Assembly: GCF_001721045.1 (NCBI RefSeq) | Contig: NZ_MDER01000075.1 | Span: 83,515 to 147,514, forward strand | Direction of reading: 5' to 3' | Origin: Paenibacillus nuruki | Lineage (GTDB): Bacteria; Bacillota; Bacilli; Paenibacillales; Paenibacillaceae | DNA length: 64,000 bases | In this document: positions 34,585 through 43,825 of the stretch, piece by piece | Numbering within the stretch: the first letter of the stretch is position 1 | Layout: every line of letters begins with the position of its first letter | The notes under the pieces: generated by a model | Told to the model about the DNA's origin: nothing | Database searches by the model: none | The model's input: only the letters and a program-made list of their open reading frames with translations | Position numbers and translations under genes: made by a program

Positions 34585-36600
34585 ATGGGAAGTCGACGAG
34601 GCGTTGTTGCAGAAGATTTATATCGGTTTCATTGGGTCAAAAATCCGGTGATCTCACCGTTAGACGGTACAATTGTATATGAAATGCAGAAGGTAAATAA
34701 GAAGCAAGATGGATATGATTCCCATTTGCGACGGATGCAGGCAGATGGTAGTGAAGATATTCAATGGACAGCAGGCACTCATGATCGTGCTCCTGCTTGG
34801 TCACCAGACGGGAAGCAACTGGCTTTTTTACGTAAACAGGAGTCTGATTCCCATTTCCAGATCTGGATCATGTCTGCTTATGGTGGAGAAGCACATCAAG
34901 TGACTCATTTGGCTGAAGGAGTAGGTTCTTTTGTCTGGTCACCGGATAGTCAGTCCTTATTAATTGCAGCGACAAATAATGTATCATCACAGCAAACGTC
35001 TAACGAATCAACAGATTCTAAAGAAGATTCGTCGGTTCCTTTATCCAAAAAGGCTTTGGAAATCGATCGAATCATTTACAAATCGGATAGTGGTGGATTA
35101 TGGGATGGAGGACGAACACATCTATATGTACATAAGCTAGCTGATCCATCGGGAACTTGGATCACAGCAGGAGAATATGATGTTGAAGATTTTGCCTGGT
35201 CACCGAATGGACAGCAGATTGCATATGTCGCTCATATTCCTACAGAAGATGAAGAAAATCCTGACTTTTCACGCAAAAATGATCTATTTACGATCAACAC
35301 GGAAGGTCATGAGCAACGCAAATGGACAGATCATCAATATGTCATTTCCAGTCTGACTTGGTCACCGGATGGACAATCTATTGCGATGGTGGCAGATGAT
35401 CAATCTTATTACAATGCGACGCTGAATCGACTGTATCAATTGTCTTTAGCGAGTGGAACGATTAAAGGGTTATGTGACCACGATGATATGATGTTGCTGA
35501 ATGCTGTAGTAGGAGATACAGGACTCAGTTCAACGTATAAGCCTGTTTATCATTCGGATGGACAAGCAATTGATGTATTATGTACTACGTTTGGTGCTTG
35601 TCATTTACTATCAATGGCTACAGATGGTTCGGGTTATCAGACGGTGTTGGGTGGAGAGCGTAATATTCACTATTTTGCCCGTACAGCACAGCAACATATC
35701 GTCTTTATTGCGGCTGATCCATTGCAACCCGGTGAATTGTTTTACTGGCATCCAGAGACTGAAGTTGAGACGCGTCTGACTCACCATAATGATGCTTTGC
35801 TTGCCGAACTGATCTTAAGCAAGCCTGAAGAAATGAGTGTCACTTCTGTAGATGGCAAAAGTCTTCAAGCGTGGATTATGCGTCCAGCCGGAGATCAAGC
35901 AGACAATCAGAAAGTGCCGACTATTCTAGAAATTCATGGTGGTCCTCATGCGATGTATGGATATACTTTTATGCTTGAATTTCAGCTATTAGTCTCGCAA
36001 GGATATGCTGTAATCTATGGTAATCCGCGTGGTAGTCATGGTTATGGTCAATTATTTGTAAATGCATGCCGTCATGATTATGGTGGTGGTGATTATCGAG
36101 ACTTGATGGAAATCACAGACTATGCCATCGAGCATTACGACTGGATTGATCAAGAGCGATTAGGTGTAACGGGCGGTAGCTATGGTGGGTTTATGACCAA
36201 CTGGATTGTAGGACAGACCGATCGTTTCAAAGCAGCAGTCACTCAGCGTTCGATCAGCAACTGGATGTCGATGTATGGGGTAAGCGATATTGGTTTTTAT
36301 TTTGTAGAAGATCAGATTGCAGGCAATCCGTGGGAACATTTCAATACCTTATGGGATCATTCCCCGCTAGCGTATGTGCAGAATGTCAAAACACCTATTT
36401 TGATACTGCATGGTGAAAAAGATCTGCGTTGCCCAATTGAGCAAGCTGAACAATGGTTTATAGCGTTAAAACGGTTGAATGCAGTGACCAAGTTTGTTCG
36501 TTTCCCGGATGCCAATCATGAGTTATCTCGTAGCGGTCATCCTCAATTACGAATACAACGACTGAATCATATTGCCGATTGGTTTAATCAGTATTTATAG
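34585..36600 (+). CDS. S9-family peptidase (acylaminoacyl-peptidase-like)
   Basis: Cytoplasmic serine peptidase of the prolyl-oligopeptidase family, 671 aa. The N-terminal half (to about 400) is a TolB-like beta-propeller with repeated WSPDGK/WSPNGQ motifs. The C-terminal alpha/beta-hydrolase domain has the nucleophile in GGSYGGFMTNW, the oxyanion-side HGGPHAMYG, the Asp in LHGEKDLRCP and the His in DANHELSRSGHP. No signal peptide. AGGGG lies upstream of the ATG; the reading frame runs up to a GNAT gene 50 bp downstream that probably shares the transcript. Confidence 0.9.
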   Translation: MGSRRGVVAEDLYRFHWVKNPVISPLDGTIVYEMQKVNKKQDGYDSHLRRMQADGSEDIQWTAGTHDRAPAWSPDGKQLAFLRKQESDSHFQIWIMSAYGGEAHQVTHLAEGVGSFVWSPDSQSLLIAATNNVSSQQTSNESTDSKEDSSVPLSKKALEIDRIIYKSDSGGLWDGGRTHLYVHKLADPSGTWITAGEYDVEDFAWSPNGQQIAYVAHIPTEDEENPDFSRKNDLFTINTEGHEQRKWTDHQYVISSLTWSPDGQSIAMVADDQSYYNATLNRLYQLSLASGTIKGLCDHDDMMLLNAVVGDTGLSSTYKPVYHSDGQAIDVLCTTFGACHLLSMATDGSGYQTVLGGERNIHYFARTAQQHIVFIAADPLQPGELFYWHPETEVETRLTHHNDALLAELILSKPEEMSVTSVDGKSLQAWIMRPAGDQADNQKVPTILEIHGGPHAMYGYTFMLEFQLLVSQGYAVIYGNPRGSHGYGQLFVNACRHDYGGGDYRDLMEITDYAIEHYDWIDQERLGVTGGSYGGFMTNWIVGQTDRFKAAVTQRSISNWMSMYGVSDIGFYFVEDQIAGNPWEHFNTLWDHSPLAYVQNVKTPILILHGEKDLRCPIEQAEQWFIALKRLNAVTKFVRFPDANHELSRSGHPQLRIQRLNHIADWFNQYL

Positions 36601-36650
36601 ATATCACTGTAAGATCCAAAAAGTCAGATCAAAGGAGCTGAAGGAGTATC

Positions 36651-37202
36651 GTACATACCGATCAAGAATTACAGATTCGTCCGATAACTGAAGCCGATAT
36701 TCCAATATTATGGGATTTAATATATAAAGACGAATCTCCAGAATGGAAAAAGTGGGATGCTCCTTATTATGATCATGTTCACGTTCCTTATGAGCAATAC
36801 TGGCAAGATCGACTGCGTATTATAGAAAGTCCAAGCTTTTGGGTGATTGAAGTGAATCAGCATATCATCGGAATTGTCAGTTATTACTGGGAGCATGAAC
36901 CTTCATTATGGTTAGAAGTAGGGATTGTGATTTATGATCCTGCTTATTGGAGCGGGGGATATGGTACCAGAGCGCTGACATTATGGATCGATCATCTATT
37001 TACAGCAATGCCACTGGTACGAGTAGGATTCACCACATGGTCAGGCAATGAACGGATGATTGCAGTCGGTTACAAGTTAGGCATGATGCTGGAAGCACGT
37101 TTACGTAAATGCAGATTATATAACGGTGTTTATTACGATTCGATTCGTATGGGTATTTTGCGTGAAGAATGGAATCATCATCAAATGCAAAGTGAGGTCT
37201 AG
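36651..37202 (+). CDS. GNAT N-acetyltransferase (RimJ/RimL-like) with no canonical start codon
   Basis: A complete GNAT domain can be read in one frame from about 36651 to 37202 (RPITEADIPILWDLIYKDE, SFWVIEVNQHIIGIVSYYW, LEVGIVIYDPAYWSGGYGTRAL, RVGFTTWSGNERMI). The frame opens at 36642 after a TGA, and no ATG, GTG or TTG occurs before the internal GTG at 36843, which would delete the first third of the fold. Two ribosome-site-like motifs (AAAGGAG at 36631-36637 and GAAGGAG at 36640-36646) precede codons ATC GTA CAT. A GTG-to-GTA or similar start-codon change, or a rare ATC start, would explain this; the gene may be silent. The start given is provisional. Confidence 0.6.
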   Translation, partial: VHTDQELQIRPITEADIPILWDLIYKDESPEWKKWDAPYYDHVHVPYEQYWQDRLRIIESPSFWVIEVNQHIIGIVSYYWEHEPSLWLEVGIVIYDPAYWSGGYGTRALTLWIDHLFTAMPLVRVGFTTWSGNERMIAVGYKLGMMLEARLRKCRLYNGVYYDSIRMGILREEWNHHQMQSEV

Positions 37203-37248
37203 AGTATAGACCATATTGATTGATAATGTATGGTGATGCATTACAGTA

Positions 37249-37293
37249 AAAAAAGAGTCTATTCCTATATTACCTAGGGATAGACTCTTTTTG
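37249..37293 (+). terminator. Terminator after the S9 peptidase/GNAT pair
   Basis: AAAAAGAGTCTATTCCT pairs with AGGGATAGACTCTTTTT. Its symmetry may also serve the minus-strand SLH gene. Confidence 0.9.
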
Positions 37294-37389
37294 TTTATAC
37301 AGCTTATAAAGTGAACACTAACTATTGTATTCGCTGTTTAGAATAATAGAATATTCACTCCAAGGTAAACGTGAAAGTAAAAGTGATTT

Positions 37390-38106
37390 TTATTTATCTA
37401 AACTATCGTCGGATGGAGATGGAGAAGGTTCAGGCATAGGATCAACAGTAGGTGTTTTGAGATGACTCATATACTCTAAAGCATTATAGATCATGACTGC
37501 TGCTTCAGCACGAGTTACCTCGCCTTTTGGATCAAAGTTACCTTTACTATCTAACTTGTTGATATCTAGTGCTAATGAACGCTGAATAGCACCCTGATAA
37601 GAAGGAGTGATTTTGCTATCATCTGCAATCTCAACAGGTTTAATGTTGATCATCGGCATATTACCGGCTTTTTCCATCGCTTGCATCACAAAAGTTGTAA
37701 ATTCTTCTTTTGTCATTTTAGCAGCAGGCTTCACATCTTTTGGAATATCAACACCATTTAGATTAGCGATAATAAATGCGTCTGAATACCATACTTTATC
37801 TTTAACATTATTATAAAAGTCTTTCGCTTCTGGAGCTTTAATAAAAGTAAAAGCCGCTAGACTTAATTGGAAACTATTGACGATCATTTGCACACCTTGC
37901 GCTGTATTGATCGTTTGATTAGGTTTGAATTGATCTGCTGTAACGCCGTTAATAAATCCACGATCTTTTAACGATTCAATTTTTTCATGACCTGGTACTT
38001 TACTGATATCTGTAAAATCCCCACTCGCTGCAAAAGCTTGGCCACTTAAAGATAGTGTCAATACTGAAGCCGTAACGAATGTCATCCATTTTTGTTTGTT
38101 TCTCAT
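37390..38106 (-). CDS. Secreted SLH-domain protein
   Basis: Exported cell-wall-associated protein, 238 aa. The signal peptide (MRNKQKWMTFVTASVLTLSL...AFA, cleavage before ASG) is followed by three SLH-like repeats (FTDISKVPGHEKIESLKDRGFINGV; DVWYSDAF-like; GNFDPKGEVTRAEAAVMIYNALEY). The C-terminus is a Pro/Ser/Asp-rich tail. SLH modules anchor proteins to pyruvylated secondary polymers. The start at 38106 has AGGTGAT upstream; the in-frame TTG at 38112 overlaps that site. Two Spo0A-like motifs lie in its upstream region. Confidence 0.85.
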   Translation of the reverse strand: MRNKQKWMTFVTASVLTLSLSGQAFAASGDFTDISKVPGHEKIESLKDRGFINGVTADQFKPNQTINTAQGVQMIVNSFQLSLAAFTFIKAPEAKDFYNNVKDKVWYSDAFIIANLNGVDIPKDVKPAAKMTKEEFTTFVMQAMEKAGNMPMINIKPVEIADDSKITPSYQGAIQRSLALDINKLDSKGNFDPKGEVTRAEAAVMIYNALEYMSHLKTPTVDPMPEPSPSPSDDSLDK

Positions 38107-38257
38107 TACCAATCACCTCGGTTAATTATTAGCCTTAATTGGCTTGCTTATCCTTACAGACGCAAAGGATTTAAAATAAGTTGCAAAAAGATAGTCAAAT
38201 TTTTATAAATTGATTTTAGGAATATTTACTTTTGGAATTATATGTAACTAAATTCAT

Positions 38258-38305
38258 ATTGTCGATTATAGGACTTTAGAATTTGTTTTATACAGCATTC
38301 GACAA
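38258..38305. promoter_or_regulatory. Putative Spo0A-box pair upstream of the SLH gene
   Basis: TTGTCGATT at 38259-38267 and, facing it, CATTCGACAAATGA (reverse complement TCATTTGTCGAATG) near 38297-38310. The second matches the TTTGTCGAATG consensus well. In the 381-bp gap between the SLH gene (minus) and a 55-aa ORF (plus); no other feature is recognised there. Confidence 0.4.
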
Positions 38306-38487
38306 ATGAAGTCCTAGTTAACATAATGAGATTTTTGACGGATCAGGGTCTATAGAATCAATTAACGAAAATAGTTCAAAATATGTTTAATTTATGTTTT
38401 CATTCTCAAAAAGCAGGGGTATATACACATTACAAGATACAAAACAAAAACAAACAAATTTGACGGACGAAAGGAAGCGTGGAGCAA

Positions 38488-38655
38488 ATGAATATGAGTA
38501 TTCACCACATGACACCATACAACTACAACCACTTCAGACAGCAATCAAACGCAACCGTTCAAAAAGCAGCGGATAAAGAAACACCTAAAAGTTTTCAAGA
38601 TATTTTGAACGCACAATTGAGTTCTACACGAATCCCTGTTAAAACTCGCGCTTAA
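38488..38655 (+). CDS. 55-aa hypothetical protein
   Basis: Short ORF with a good ribosome site (GTGGAG, 5 bp before the ATG), starting MNMSIHHMTPYNYNHF and ending in SFQDILNAQLSSTRIPVKTR. His/Asn/Tyr-rich at the front, a predicted amphipathic helix behind. The SFxDILxxQL segment faintly recalls small flagellar-operon proteins, but no flagellar gene is near and I do not assign a function. A terminator follows about 95 bp later, consistent with a real short transcript. A longer frame starting at 38394 in another phase has no ribosome site. Confidence 0.5.
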   Translation: MNMSIHHMTPYNYNHFRQQSNATVQKAADKETPKSFQDILNAQLSSTRIPVKTRA

Positions 38656-38747
38656 TTAAAACGATAAAAAAACATAGAATACATATTAAGCATGTTTCTT
38701 TATGAATACATGCTTACCGTTATGCATATCATAGAATACCTGCAAAA

Positions 38748-38788
38748 GTAACCCAGTGAATTGATTCACTGAAGGTTGCTTTTTTTAT
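38748..38788 (+). terminator. Terminator after the 55-aa ORF
   Basis: AACCCAGTGAATTGATTCACTGAAGGTT-type hairpin followed by seven T. Confidence 0.85.
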
Positions 38789-38867
38789 TTTGTTTACCTA
38801 TATTTGTTATTATAAAATCGCTTTCATTTTCGAAAAAGGGTATGATATTAAAAGAGGAGGAGATAAT

Positions 38868-39653
38868 ATGGCTTTAATTCAATGTGAATTCTATTCAGAA
38901 GTACTAGGGCTTTCATCTACAATGAATGTGATTTTACCACAGGAAACTCATTCTCAAATTGGAATGGAAGGTAAAGTAACCGGAGGTAAGCATCCTACAT
39001 TGTATTTACTACATGGTCTATCTGATGATCATTCGATCTGGTTAAGACGGACATCGATAGAACGCTATGCAGCAGAATATGGTATTGCAGTTGTAATGCC
39101 TGCGGCACATCGTAGTTTTTATACAGATATGAAGCAAGGCGGAGATTACTTCAAGTTCGTGAGTGAAGAATTACCACAACTCGCTGAATCGTTTTTCCCG
39201 CTGTCTGATCGTCGTGAAGACCGTTTTGTAGCTGGTTTGTCAATGGGCGGTTATGGCGCACTCAAGCTAGGCTTACGTCGACCTGATCGTTATGCAGCCG
39301 CAGCCAGTCTATCTGGAGCAACTGATGCAAGTGCATTGTATGAACGTGGCGATGTTGCCTACACTCAAGAGCTAGAGCGTATTTTCGGAACAGTTGAAGA
39401 ATTACGTGGTTCAGAAAATGATTTATTTTATCTGACAGAACAACTTGCTCAATCCAATAGCACTGAAGTTCCGCAATTATATCAATGCTGTGGAACAGAA
39501 GACTTCTTGTATGAGCATAATATTCGGTTCCGTGATCATGTGAAGCAATTGGGATTAGCATTAACGTATGAAGAAGAGCCAGGCGAGCATGAATGGGGAT
39601 ATTGGGATACCAAAATCCAGCATGTACTGGAATGGTTGCCTCTTCGTAAATAG
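38868..39653 (+). CDS. Esterase, EstA/S-formylglutathione-hydrolase-like
   Basis: Alpha/beta-hydrolase of the esterase D / acetylesterase family, 261 aa, no signal peptide. It shows the [13 protein letters not shown] oxyanion block, the nucleophile in [15 protein letters not shown], the Asp in [12 protein letters not shown] and the His in [10 protein letters not shown]. The ATG at 38868 follows GAGGAGG; an upstream in-frame start at 38790 lies before the likely promoter region and has no ribosome site. Related enzymes hydrolyse short acyl esters such as tributyrin. Monocistronic, with a terminator. Confidence 0.88.
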   Translation: MALIQCEFYSEVLGLSSTMNVILPQETHSQIGMEGKVTGGKHPTLYLLHGLSDDHSIWLRRTSIERYAAEYGIAVVMPAAHRSFYTDMKQGGDYFKFVSEELPQLAESFFPLSDRREDRFVAGLSMGGYGALKLGLRRPDRYAAAASLSGATDASALYERGDVAYTQELERIFGTVEELRGSENDLFYLTEQLAQSNSTEVPQLYQCCGTEDFLYEHNIRFRDHVKQLGLALTYEEEPGEHEWGYWDTKIQHVLEWLPLRK

Positions 39654-39689
39654 ACCACTTTACTTATCGTATCAATTTTATACACATAA

Positions 39690-39736
39690 CAAAAACCACC
39701 TGTTTGGTCTTAAGGCTCCCAATAGGTGGTTTTTAA
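39690..39736 (+). terminator. Terminator of the esterase gene
   Basis: AAAAACCACCT pairs with AGGTGGTTTTT; the symmetric hairpin probably also ends the convergent MscS gene. Confidence 0.88.
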
Positions 39737-39783
39737 TATTTTTATATGAGTCATTGTTGGCTATAGGATGTTATACATGATGA

Positions 39784-40869
39784 TCAAGAAGAAGCTTCCA
39801 CTTCTTGCATGACGATACGCTGTGTTGGATAAGCTAATTTCACTTTTTCTTCTTCTAAGATATCTAAAATCATCAGATTAAGATGTTGACGGTATTCTAG
39901 ATTTTCGCCCCAAGCAGCGGTTTTAGTGAAACATTGCACCAGAATACCCAGACTACTTTCGTTAAATTCATTGAATTTGACCATAGCGGAATCTGCTACG
40001 ACATTATCATCTGTATCTAACTCTGATTGAATACGAGAGACCACTCGTGCTAAGGCATCTCGATTAGAATCTAAAGCCACCCGAAGAGGGAACGAAATTT
40101 TGCGTTTTCCCATTTGACTACCGTTAGTAATCGGTTGTGCAGCTAATTTGGAATTGGGTACAATCACCAGTGCATCAGTAAAAGTACGGATTTTGGAACT
40201 ACGGAACGTAATATCTTCGACAATCCCTTCGATATCCGGTGTAGAGATCCAATCACCTTTCGAGAACGGTCTTTCCAAAATAATAATAATCCCTGCGATT
40301 ACATTACTTAATGTTTCTTGAGCAGCTAGAGCCACAGCAAGACTGCCAAGCCCCATACCTGCGACTAGACCGTTAATACTGAATCCCCATTCTCCACCGA
40401 CAATTGTTATAACAAGTACAACAACGATCACGCGTAATACTTTGGATAGAAAAGGAATAATCATGCTTGTAGCATCCAATCCAAATCGCTTACTCATACT
40501 TTCTAACATAAGCGAAGAGGAAGCAGACACATTATAGATTCCCCATCCCAAAAGGATAATACCAATACTGCGATAAATACGGTCAATCCCGATAATAAAT
40601 GTCCATTGTTCATGCATAAAGTATCGCAAAGCCAAGTAAGTACCGATTAAAGTAAAAAAGGCTTGTAGTGGTCGTTCAAAAGCTTGCAACCAGCGAAGAA
40701 CAGCTAGATGACTATCAAATCGTCGTAAAACAAAAGTAAATAAATAGCGTGTAAATAATTTGCGGAAAGCTAAAAAAACAATCAGTATTGCAATTGATAC
40801 AAGTAGATCAATCCAGCGGATATTGTAATACCACGCAACTAGATTGTCCCACAACGAATAAAAATACAT
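39784..40869 (-). CDS. MscS-family mechanosensitive ion channel
   Basis: Osmotic-safety-valve channel in the cytoplasmic membrane, about 361 aa. Four to five hydrophobic segments at the N-terminus are followed by the pore helix region GLVAGMGLGSLAVALAAQETLSNVIAGIIIILERPFSKGDWI, the hallmark of the family, and the cytosolic beta domain (GIVEDITFRSSKIRTFTDALVIVPNSKL). The Gly/Ala pattern of the pore helix is intact. The start at 40869 follows AAGGATGG; in-frame ATGs at 40890 and 40878 exist. Monocistronic. Confidence 0.9.
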   Translation of the reverse strand: MYFYSLWDNLVAWYYNIRWIDLLVSIAILIVFLAFRKLFTRYLFTFVLRRFDSHLAVLRWLQAFERPLQAFFTLIGTYLALRYFMHEQWTFIIGIDRIYRSIGIILLGWGIYNVSASSSLMLESMSKRFGLDATSMIIPFLSKVLRVIVVVLVITIVGGEWGFSINGLVAGMGLGSLAVALAAQETLSNVIAGIIIILERPFSKGDWISTPDIEGIVEDITFRSSKIRTFTDALVIVPNSKLAAQPITNGSQMGKRKISFPLRVALDSNRDALARVVSRIQSELDTDDNVVADSAMVKFNEFNESSLGILVQCFTKTAAWGENLEYRQHLNLMILDILEEEKVKLAYPTQRIVMQEVEASS

Positions 40870-41013
40870 ATCCACCATCCTTTGCTTCATCTTCTATGTT
40901 GTTATCTATTATTAACCGATTTGCACCTGTTCGATAGAATGCCGAAGCAAACAGCTTCTAACATCGTGAAAAGGATAAGTTTTATAAGAAGAAAATCACA
41001 AAAAAAAGCATAA

Positions 41014-41046
41014 AAAAAGCCTGCTCCCGAAGGAACAGACTTTTTG
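41014..41046 (-). terminator. Terminator of the GlsB/YeaQ gene
   Basis: Read on the minus strand: AAAAAGTCTGTTCC pairs with GGAGCAGGCTTTTTTT through G-T pairs. Confidence 0.85.
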
Positions 41047-41090
41047 AGATCATAAGATATTGAATATCTTATGATACATAATGATGTGTG

Positions 41091-41348
41091 TTAACCGCGT
41101 GATCTTCTAGAAGAACGCATGATAGCACTCACGATAGCAATAACAATCACAGCACCGATAATCGCTTGAATAATGAAGAATCCACCGATTTCTGGACCCC
41201 AAGTACCAAGCAACATGTTACCTAACCAACCACCGATGAAACCTGCGATGATGTTACCAATAATACCACCTGGAACGTCACGTCCTACGATCATACCTGC
41301 GATCCAACCAATAATACCACCTACGATTAATGCCCATAACCAACCCAT
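41091..41348 (-). CDS. GlsB/YeaQ/YmgE-family small membrane protein
   Basis: Very hydrophobic 85-aa protein with three helices and Gly-rich packing (GGIIGWIAGMIVGRD, GGIIGNIIAGFIGGWLG), ending in an Arg/Ser-rich tail. This is the transglycosylase-associated protein family, often induced under stress but without a defined activity. TTAGGAGGC precedes the ATG on the minus strand. Monocistronic between two terminators. Confidence 0.9.
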   Translation of the reverse strand: MGWLWALIVGGIIGWIAGMIVGRDVPGGIIGNIIAGFIGGWLGNMLLGTWGPEIGGFFIIQAIIGAVIVIAIVSAIMRSSRRSRG

Positions 41349-41584
41349 TGTTGTCGCCTCCTAATAATTAAATGTCTTTTTTAAGATAGTTGAATAACTA
41401 CACTAAATCACTTGATTTATAACATTTGTGTTACAACAAGCACTTAGAAGATTTATTCAGCAATCTCTTCTCGTCTATTTATTAACCATTGTTTAGCAAT
41501 CGAAACCATATGTTTAAAATTTAATAAATAAATAACTAAAAATAATGAGTTAAATAGGGTAAATGTGCATTTGAAATTATGTAA

Positions 41585-41609
41585 AAAAAGGCTGGAAACC
41601 AGCCTTTTT
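41585..41609 (-). terminator. Terminator of the manganese catalase gene
   Basis: Perfect AAAAAGGCTGG / CCAGCCTTTTT hairpin with a 3-nt loop just after the stop codon on the minus strand. Confidence 0.93.
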
Positions 41610-41612
41610 GCT

Positions 41613-42515
41613 TTAGTCTGTAATATTACCAGCCATTTTGAGACGCTTAGCAATTTCTTTGAAATCTTCTTGTGAAATTCCTGGAGCGAACTCTTCATCT
41701 AACTCAGGATACTCAGGAACAGGGACACCTTGAGGGAATCCGTGAATCACTTCAAGTGGCAATCCATCCTCTGGATGAGTACCTTTCCAGATTTGGTCGA
41801 TCGCTTTGAAATCATCTGTACTATGAGTATAAAGACGAGTATGAACACCTTTTTCCTCGTATTTGCGTGACTCATTAAATGCTTTGTTGCTTAGTGAAGG
41901 CACCGGTACAAGTTTGGTTACATTTACGCCTGTAGCAATTTCTAATGCTTTTGCATAAGCGACAACGTGTACGCCACCACGAACAAGAAGGAAACCAACC
42001 ACTTCACGTGCAGCTGGGTGATCTGTTGTCTCATAGACTTTCATTTTATGTGTTCTTGCGCCGCACTCTAAGAAGAAGTTATGCAACAAATCTTCTACAA
42101 GATTACCGCTATTAAATACATTATCACCTGTCCAAGGACGACCCATAGAGTCACGAGGCATAGCACCTTGTGCACCTGCTAGATGATGATAACTCAAGCG
42201 AACATCTTTAAGCGGATCAAGTGGAGTCGAATCAGGTTCACCTGGCAAGCTAGAACCTGCAAGAATTTTATTGATACCGTGTGCAACCAATTCCACATGA
42301 CCTAATTCTTCAGCTGTAATACTAGTAACTAGATCGTAGAAAGGTTTTAATTTAGATTTTCCACGGAAGTTAAAAGATTGATAGAGGTAGTTGTTCAAAG
42401 TCGACATTTCCCCGAATTTACCACCAAGTAATTCTTGCACAGCTGCTGCTGCATTAGGATCAGGCTTTTTGACATCCGGAATTTCAATCATGATTTGGTC
42501 AAGACGTGTGAACAT
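41613..42515 (-). CDS. Manganese catalase
   Basis: Dimanganese enzyme that breaks down hydrogen peroxide; 300 aa, ferritin-like four-helix bundle. Metal-ligand and family blocks are visible: NAAAAVQELLGGKFGEMSTLNNYLYQSFNFRG, ITAEELGHVELVAHGI, CGARTHKMKVYETTDHPAAREVVGFLLVRGGVHVVAYA. The start at 42515 is chosen since GGAGG lies 7 bp away; the ATG at 42521 would touch the ribosome site. A sigma-B-like promoter is found upstream. Confidence 0.93.
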   Translation of the reverse strand: MFTRLDQIMIEIPDVKKPDPNAAAAVQELLGGKFGEMSTLNNYLYQSFNFRGKSKLKPFYDLVTSITAEELGHVELVAHGINKILAGSSLPGEPDSTPLDPLKDVRLSYHHLAGAQGAMPRDSMGRPWTGDNVFNSGNLVEDLLHNFFLECGARTHKMKVYETTDHPAAREVVGFLLVRGGVHVVAYAKALEIATGVNVTKLVPVPSLSNKAFNESRKYEEKGVHTRLYTHSTDDFKAIDQIWKGTHPEDGLPLEVIHGFPQGVPVPEYPELDEEFAPGISQEDFKEIAKRLKMAGNITD

Positions 42516-42614
42516 TATCATACCTCCAGTATTTTTGTATTCTTGAAGCCCTTATCAAAATTAGTCAATATTGGTGTTTAACCCATATTGCCAAAACAAA
42601 GGCTCTCTTATTCC

Positions 42615-42639
42615 ATACCCTATATTATTGAAAACAAAC
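42615..42639 (-). promoter_or_regulatory. Sigma-B-like promoter of the manganese catalase
   Basis: On the minus strand: GTTTGT (42639-42634), 13-bp spacer, GGGTAT (42620-42615), against the sigma-B consensus GTTTAA-N12-14-GGGWAW. It lies about 100 bp before the start codon. Manganese catalases such as B. subtilis YdbD belong to the sigma-B regulon. Whether this host has sigma-B cannot be seen here. Confidence 0.45.
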
Positions 42640-42759
42640 GGCTATTTTATCTGCAAAAAGGAGATATAATCTGTTACTAGAAAGTCACTTTTTTCGAAAA
42701 GGTAGATACAAATCTGTTAACAACTGTAAAACGATATGATTTCACATGAATAGTGATCC

Positions 42760-42828
42760 TTGAAATATATTTTTAAAAAATGTATAAAAAATGTATAATA
42801 TGTGAAATGAGATGGTTTGAACTGTTCA
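42760..42828 (+). promoter_or_regulatory. deoR promoter and autoregulatory operator
   Basis: TTGAAA (42760-42765), 17-bp spacer, TATAAA (42783-42788), with a second -10-like TATAAT at 42794-42799. Downstream lies the perfect palindrome TGAACTGTTCA (42818-42828). The TGAAC/GTTCA half-sites are those seen at the deoC promoter, so DeoR probably represses itself by blocking early transcription. Confidence 0.6.
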
Positions 42829-42852
42829 GCTAGATTCTGATAGAGATGTGGG

Positions 42853-43800
42853 ATGATAAAAGCCGTGGATAATGACAAACAACGTTTGAGTATAGAGACA
42901 GCAAGATTGTACTACCTTTCTGATCATAGCCAACAAGAAATAGCGACCAAGCTAGGCGTTTCTAGACCGACTGTATCTCGCTTGCTACAGTATGCCAAAG
43001 AAAAAGGGTATGTGCGGATAGATATTGTAGATCCTCTCGAAGATCTGGATGCACTTGGAGAACAATTAAAAAAACGTTATGGATTAGATACGGTACATGT
43101 TTGTTATTCACCGATCAATGAGTATAAAGAAATCCAAAAGCATATCAGCAAGCGTGCCGCCGATTATTTGCATGAGACGGTTAAAGATAGTGATATTATT
43201 GGAGTCACCTGGGGAACTACGATGTATGCTGTTGCAGAACATTTAGAGCAGAAGCAAGTACGCGGAGTTGAAGTTGTACAACTCAAAGGCGGAGTAAGTC
43301 ACTCGCATGTGAACACCTATGCGGCTGAAACGGTTAACCTTTTTGCAGAAGCGTATCACACGATTGCTCGCTATTTGCCGTTACCTGTTATTTTCGACAG
43401 TATTGAACTTAAAAAAATGGTAGATGAAGATCGTCATATTCAGCGTATTATTGAACTGGGTAGACAAGCTAATATTGCTGTTTTCACCGTAGGAACTGTA
43501 AAAGAAGATGCTCTTTTGTTCAGACTGGGTTATTTTAACGAAGAAGAACAGCGATTGTTACAACAAACAGGAGCTGGCGATATCTGCTCACGCTTTTTTG
43601 ATAAACAGGGTAATATCTGTAGCCCGGCTATCAATGATCGCACGGTAGGCATCGATCTGGTTGATTTACGGAAAAAAGAAAAATCGATTTTGGTCGCTGG
43701 TGGACAACGTAAAATCGAAGCGATTGAAGCTGCTCTAGTTGGCAAATACGCTAATATTTTGGTGACCGATCAATTTACAGCTCAAGCTTTATTAACATAA
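42853..43800 (+). CDS. deoR: DeoR, SorC-family deoxyribonucleoside-operon repressor
   Basis: Transcriptional repressor of the SorC family that responds to deoxyribose-5-phosphate in B. subtilis; 315 aa. An N-terminal HTH (YYLSDHSQQEIATKLGVSRPTVSRLLQYAKEKGYVRI) is followed by the sugar-phosphate-binding domain with IGVTWGTTMYAVAEHL and the C-terminal AGGQRKIEAIEAAL motif. It is separated from its likely target operon by a MarR/MFS pair. The start is uncertain: ATG 42853 has only a weak ribosome site, and an in-frame GTG exists at 42865. Confidence 0.88.
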   Translation: MIKAVDNDKQRLSIETARLYYLSDHSQQEIATKLGVSRPTVSRLLQYAKEKGYVRIDIVDPLEDLDALGEQLKKRYGLDTVHVCYSPINEYKEIQKHISKRAADYLHETVKDSDIIGVTWGTTMYAVAEHLEQKQVRGVEVVQLKGGVSHSHVNTYAAETVNLFAEAYHTIARYLPLPVIFDSIELKKMVDEDRHIQRIIELGRQANIAVFTVGTVKEDALLFRLGYFNEEEQRLLQQTGAGDICSRFFDKQGNICSPAINDRTVGIDLVDLRKKEKSILVAGGQRKIEAIEAALVGKYANILVTDQFTAQALLT

Positions 43801-43825
43801 ATATCAAAAAGTGATTTGCCTTATA

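Noticed and set aside
38394..38576. 60-codon ORF overlapping the 55-aa gene
   Set aside because: No ribosome site, starts in an AT-rich promoter region; the 38488 frame has a proper ribosome site.
41453..41698. 81-codon minus-strand ORF overlapping the catalase 3' end
   Set aside because: It runs through the catalase terminator in another frame and has no ribosome site.
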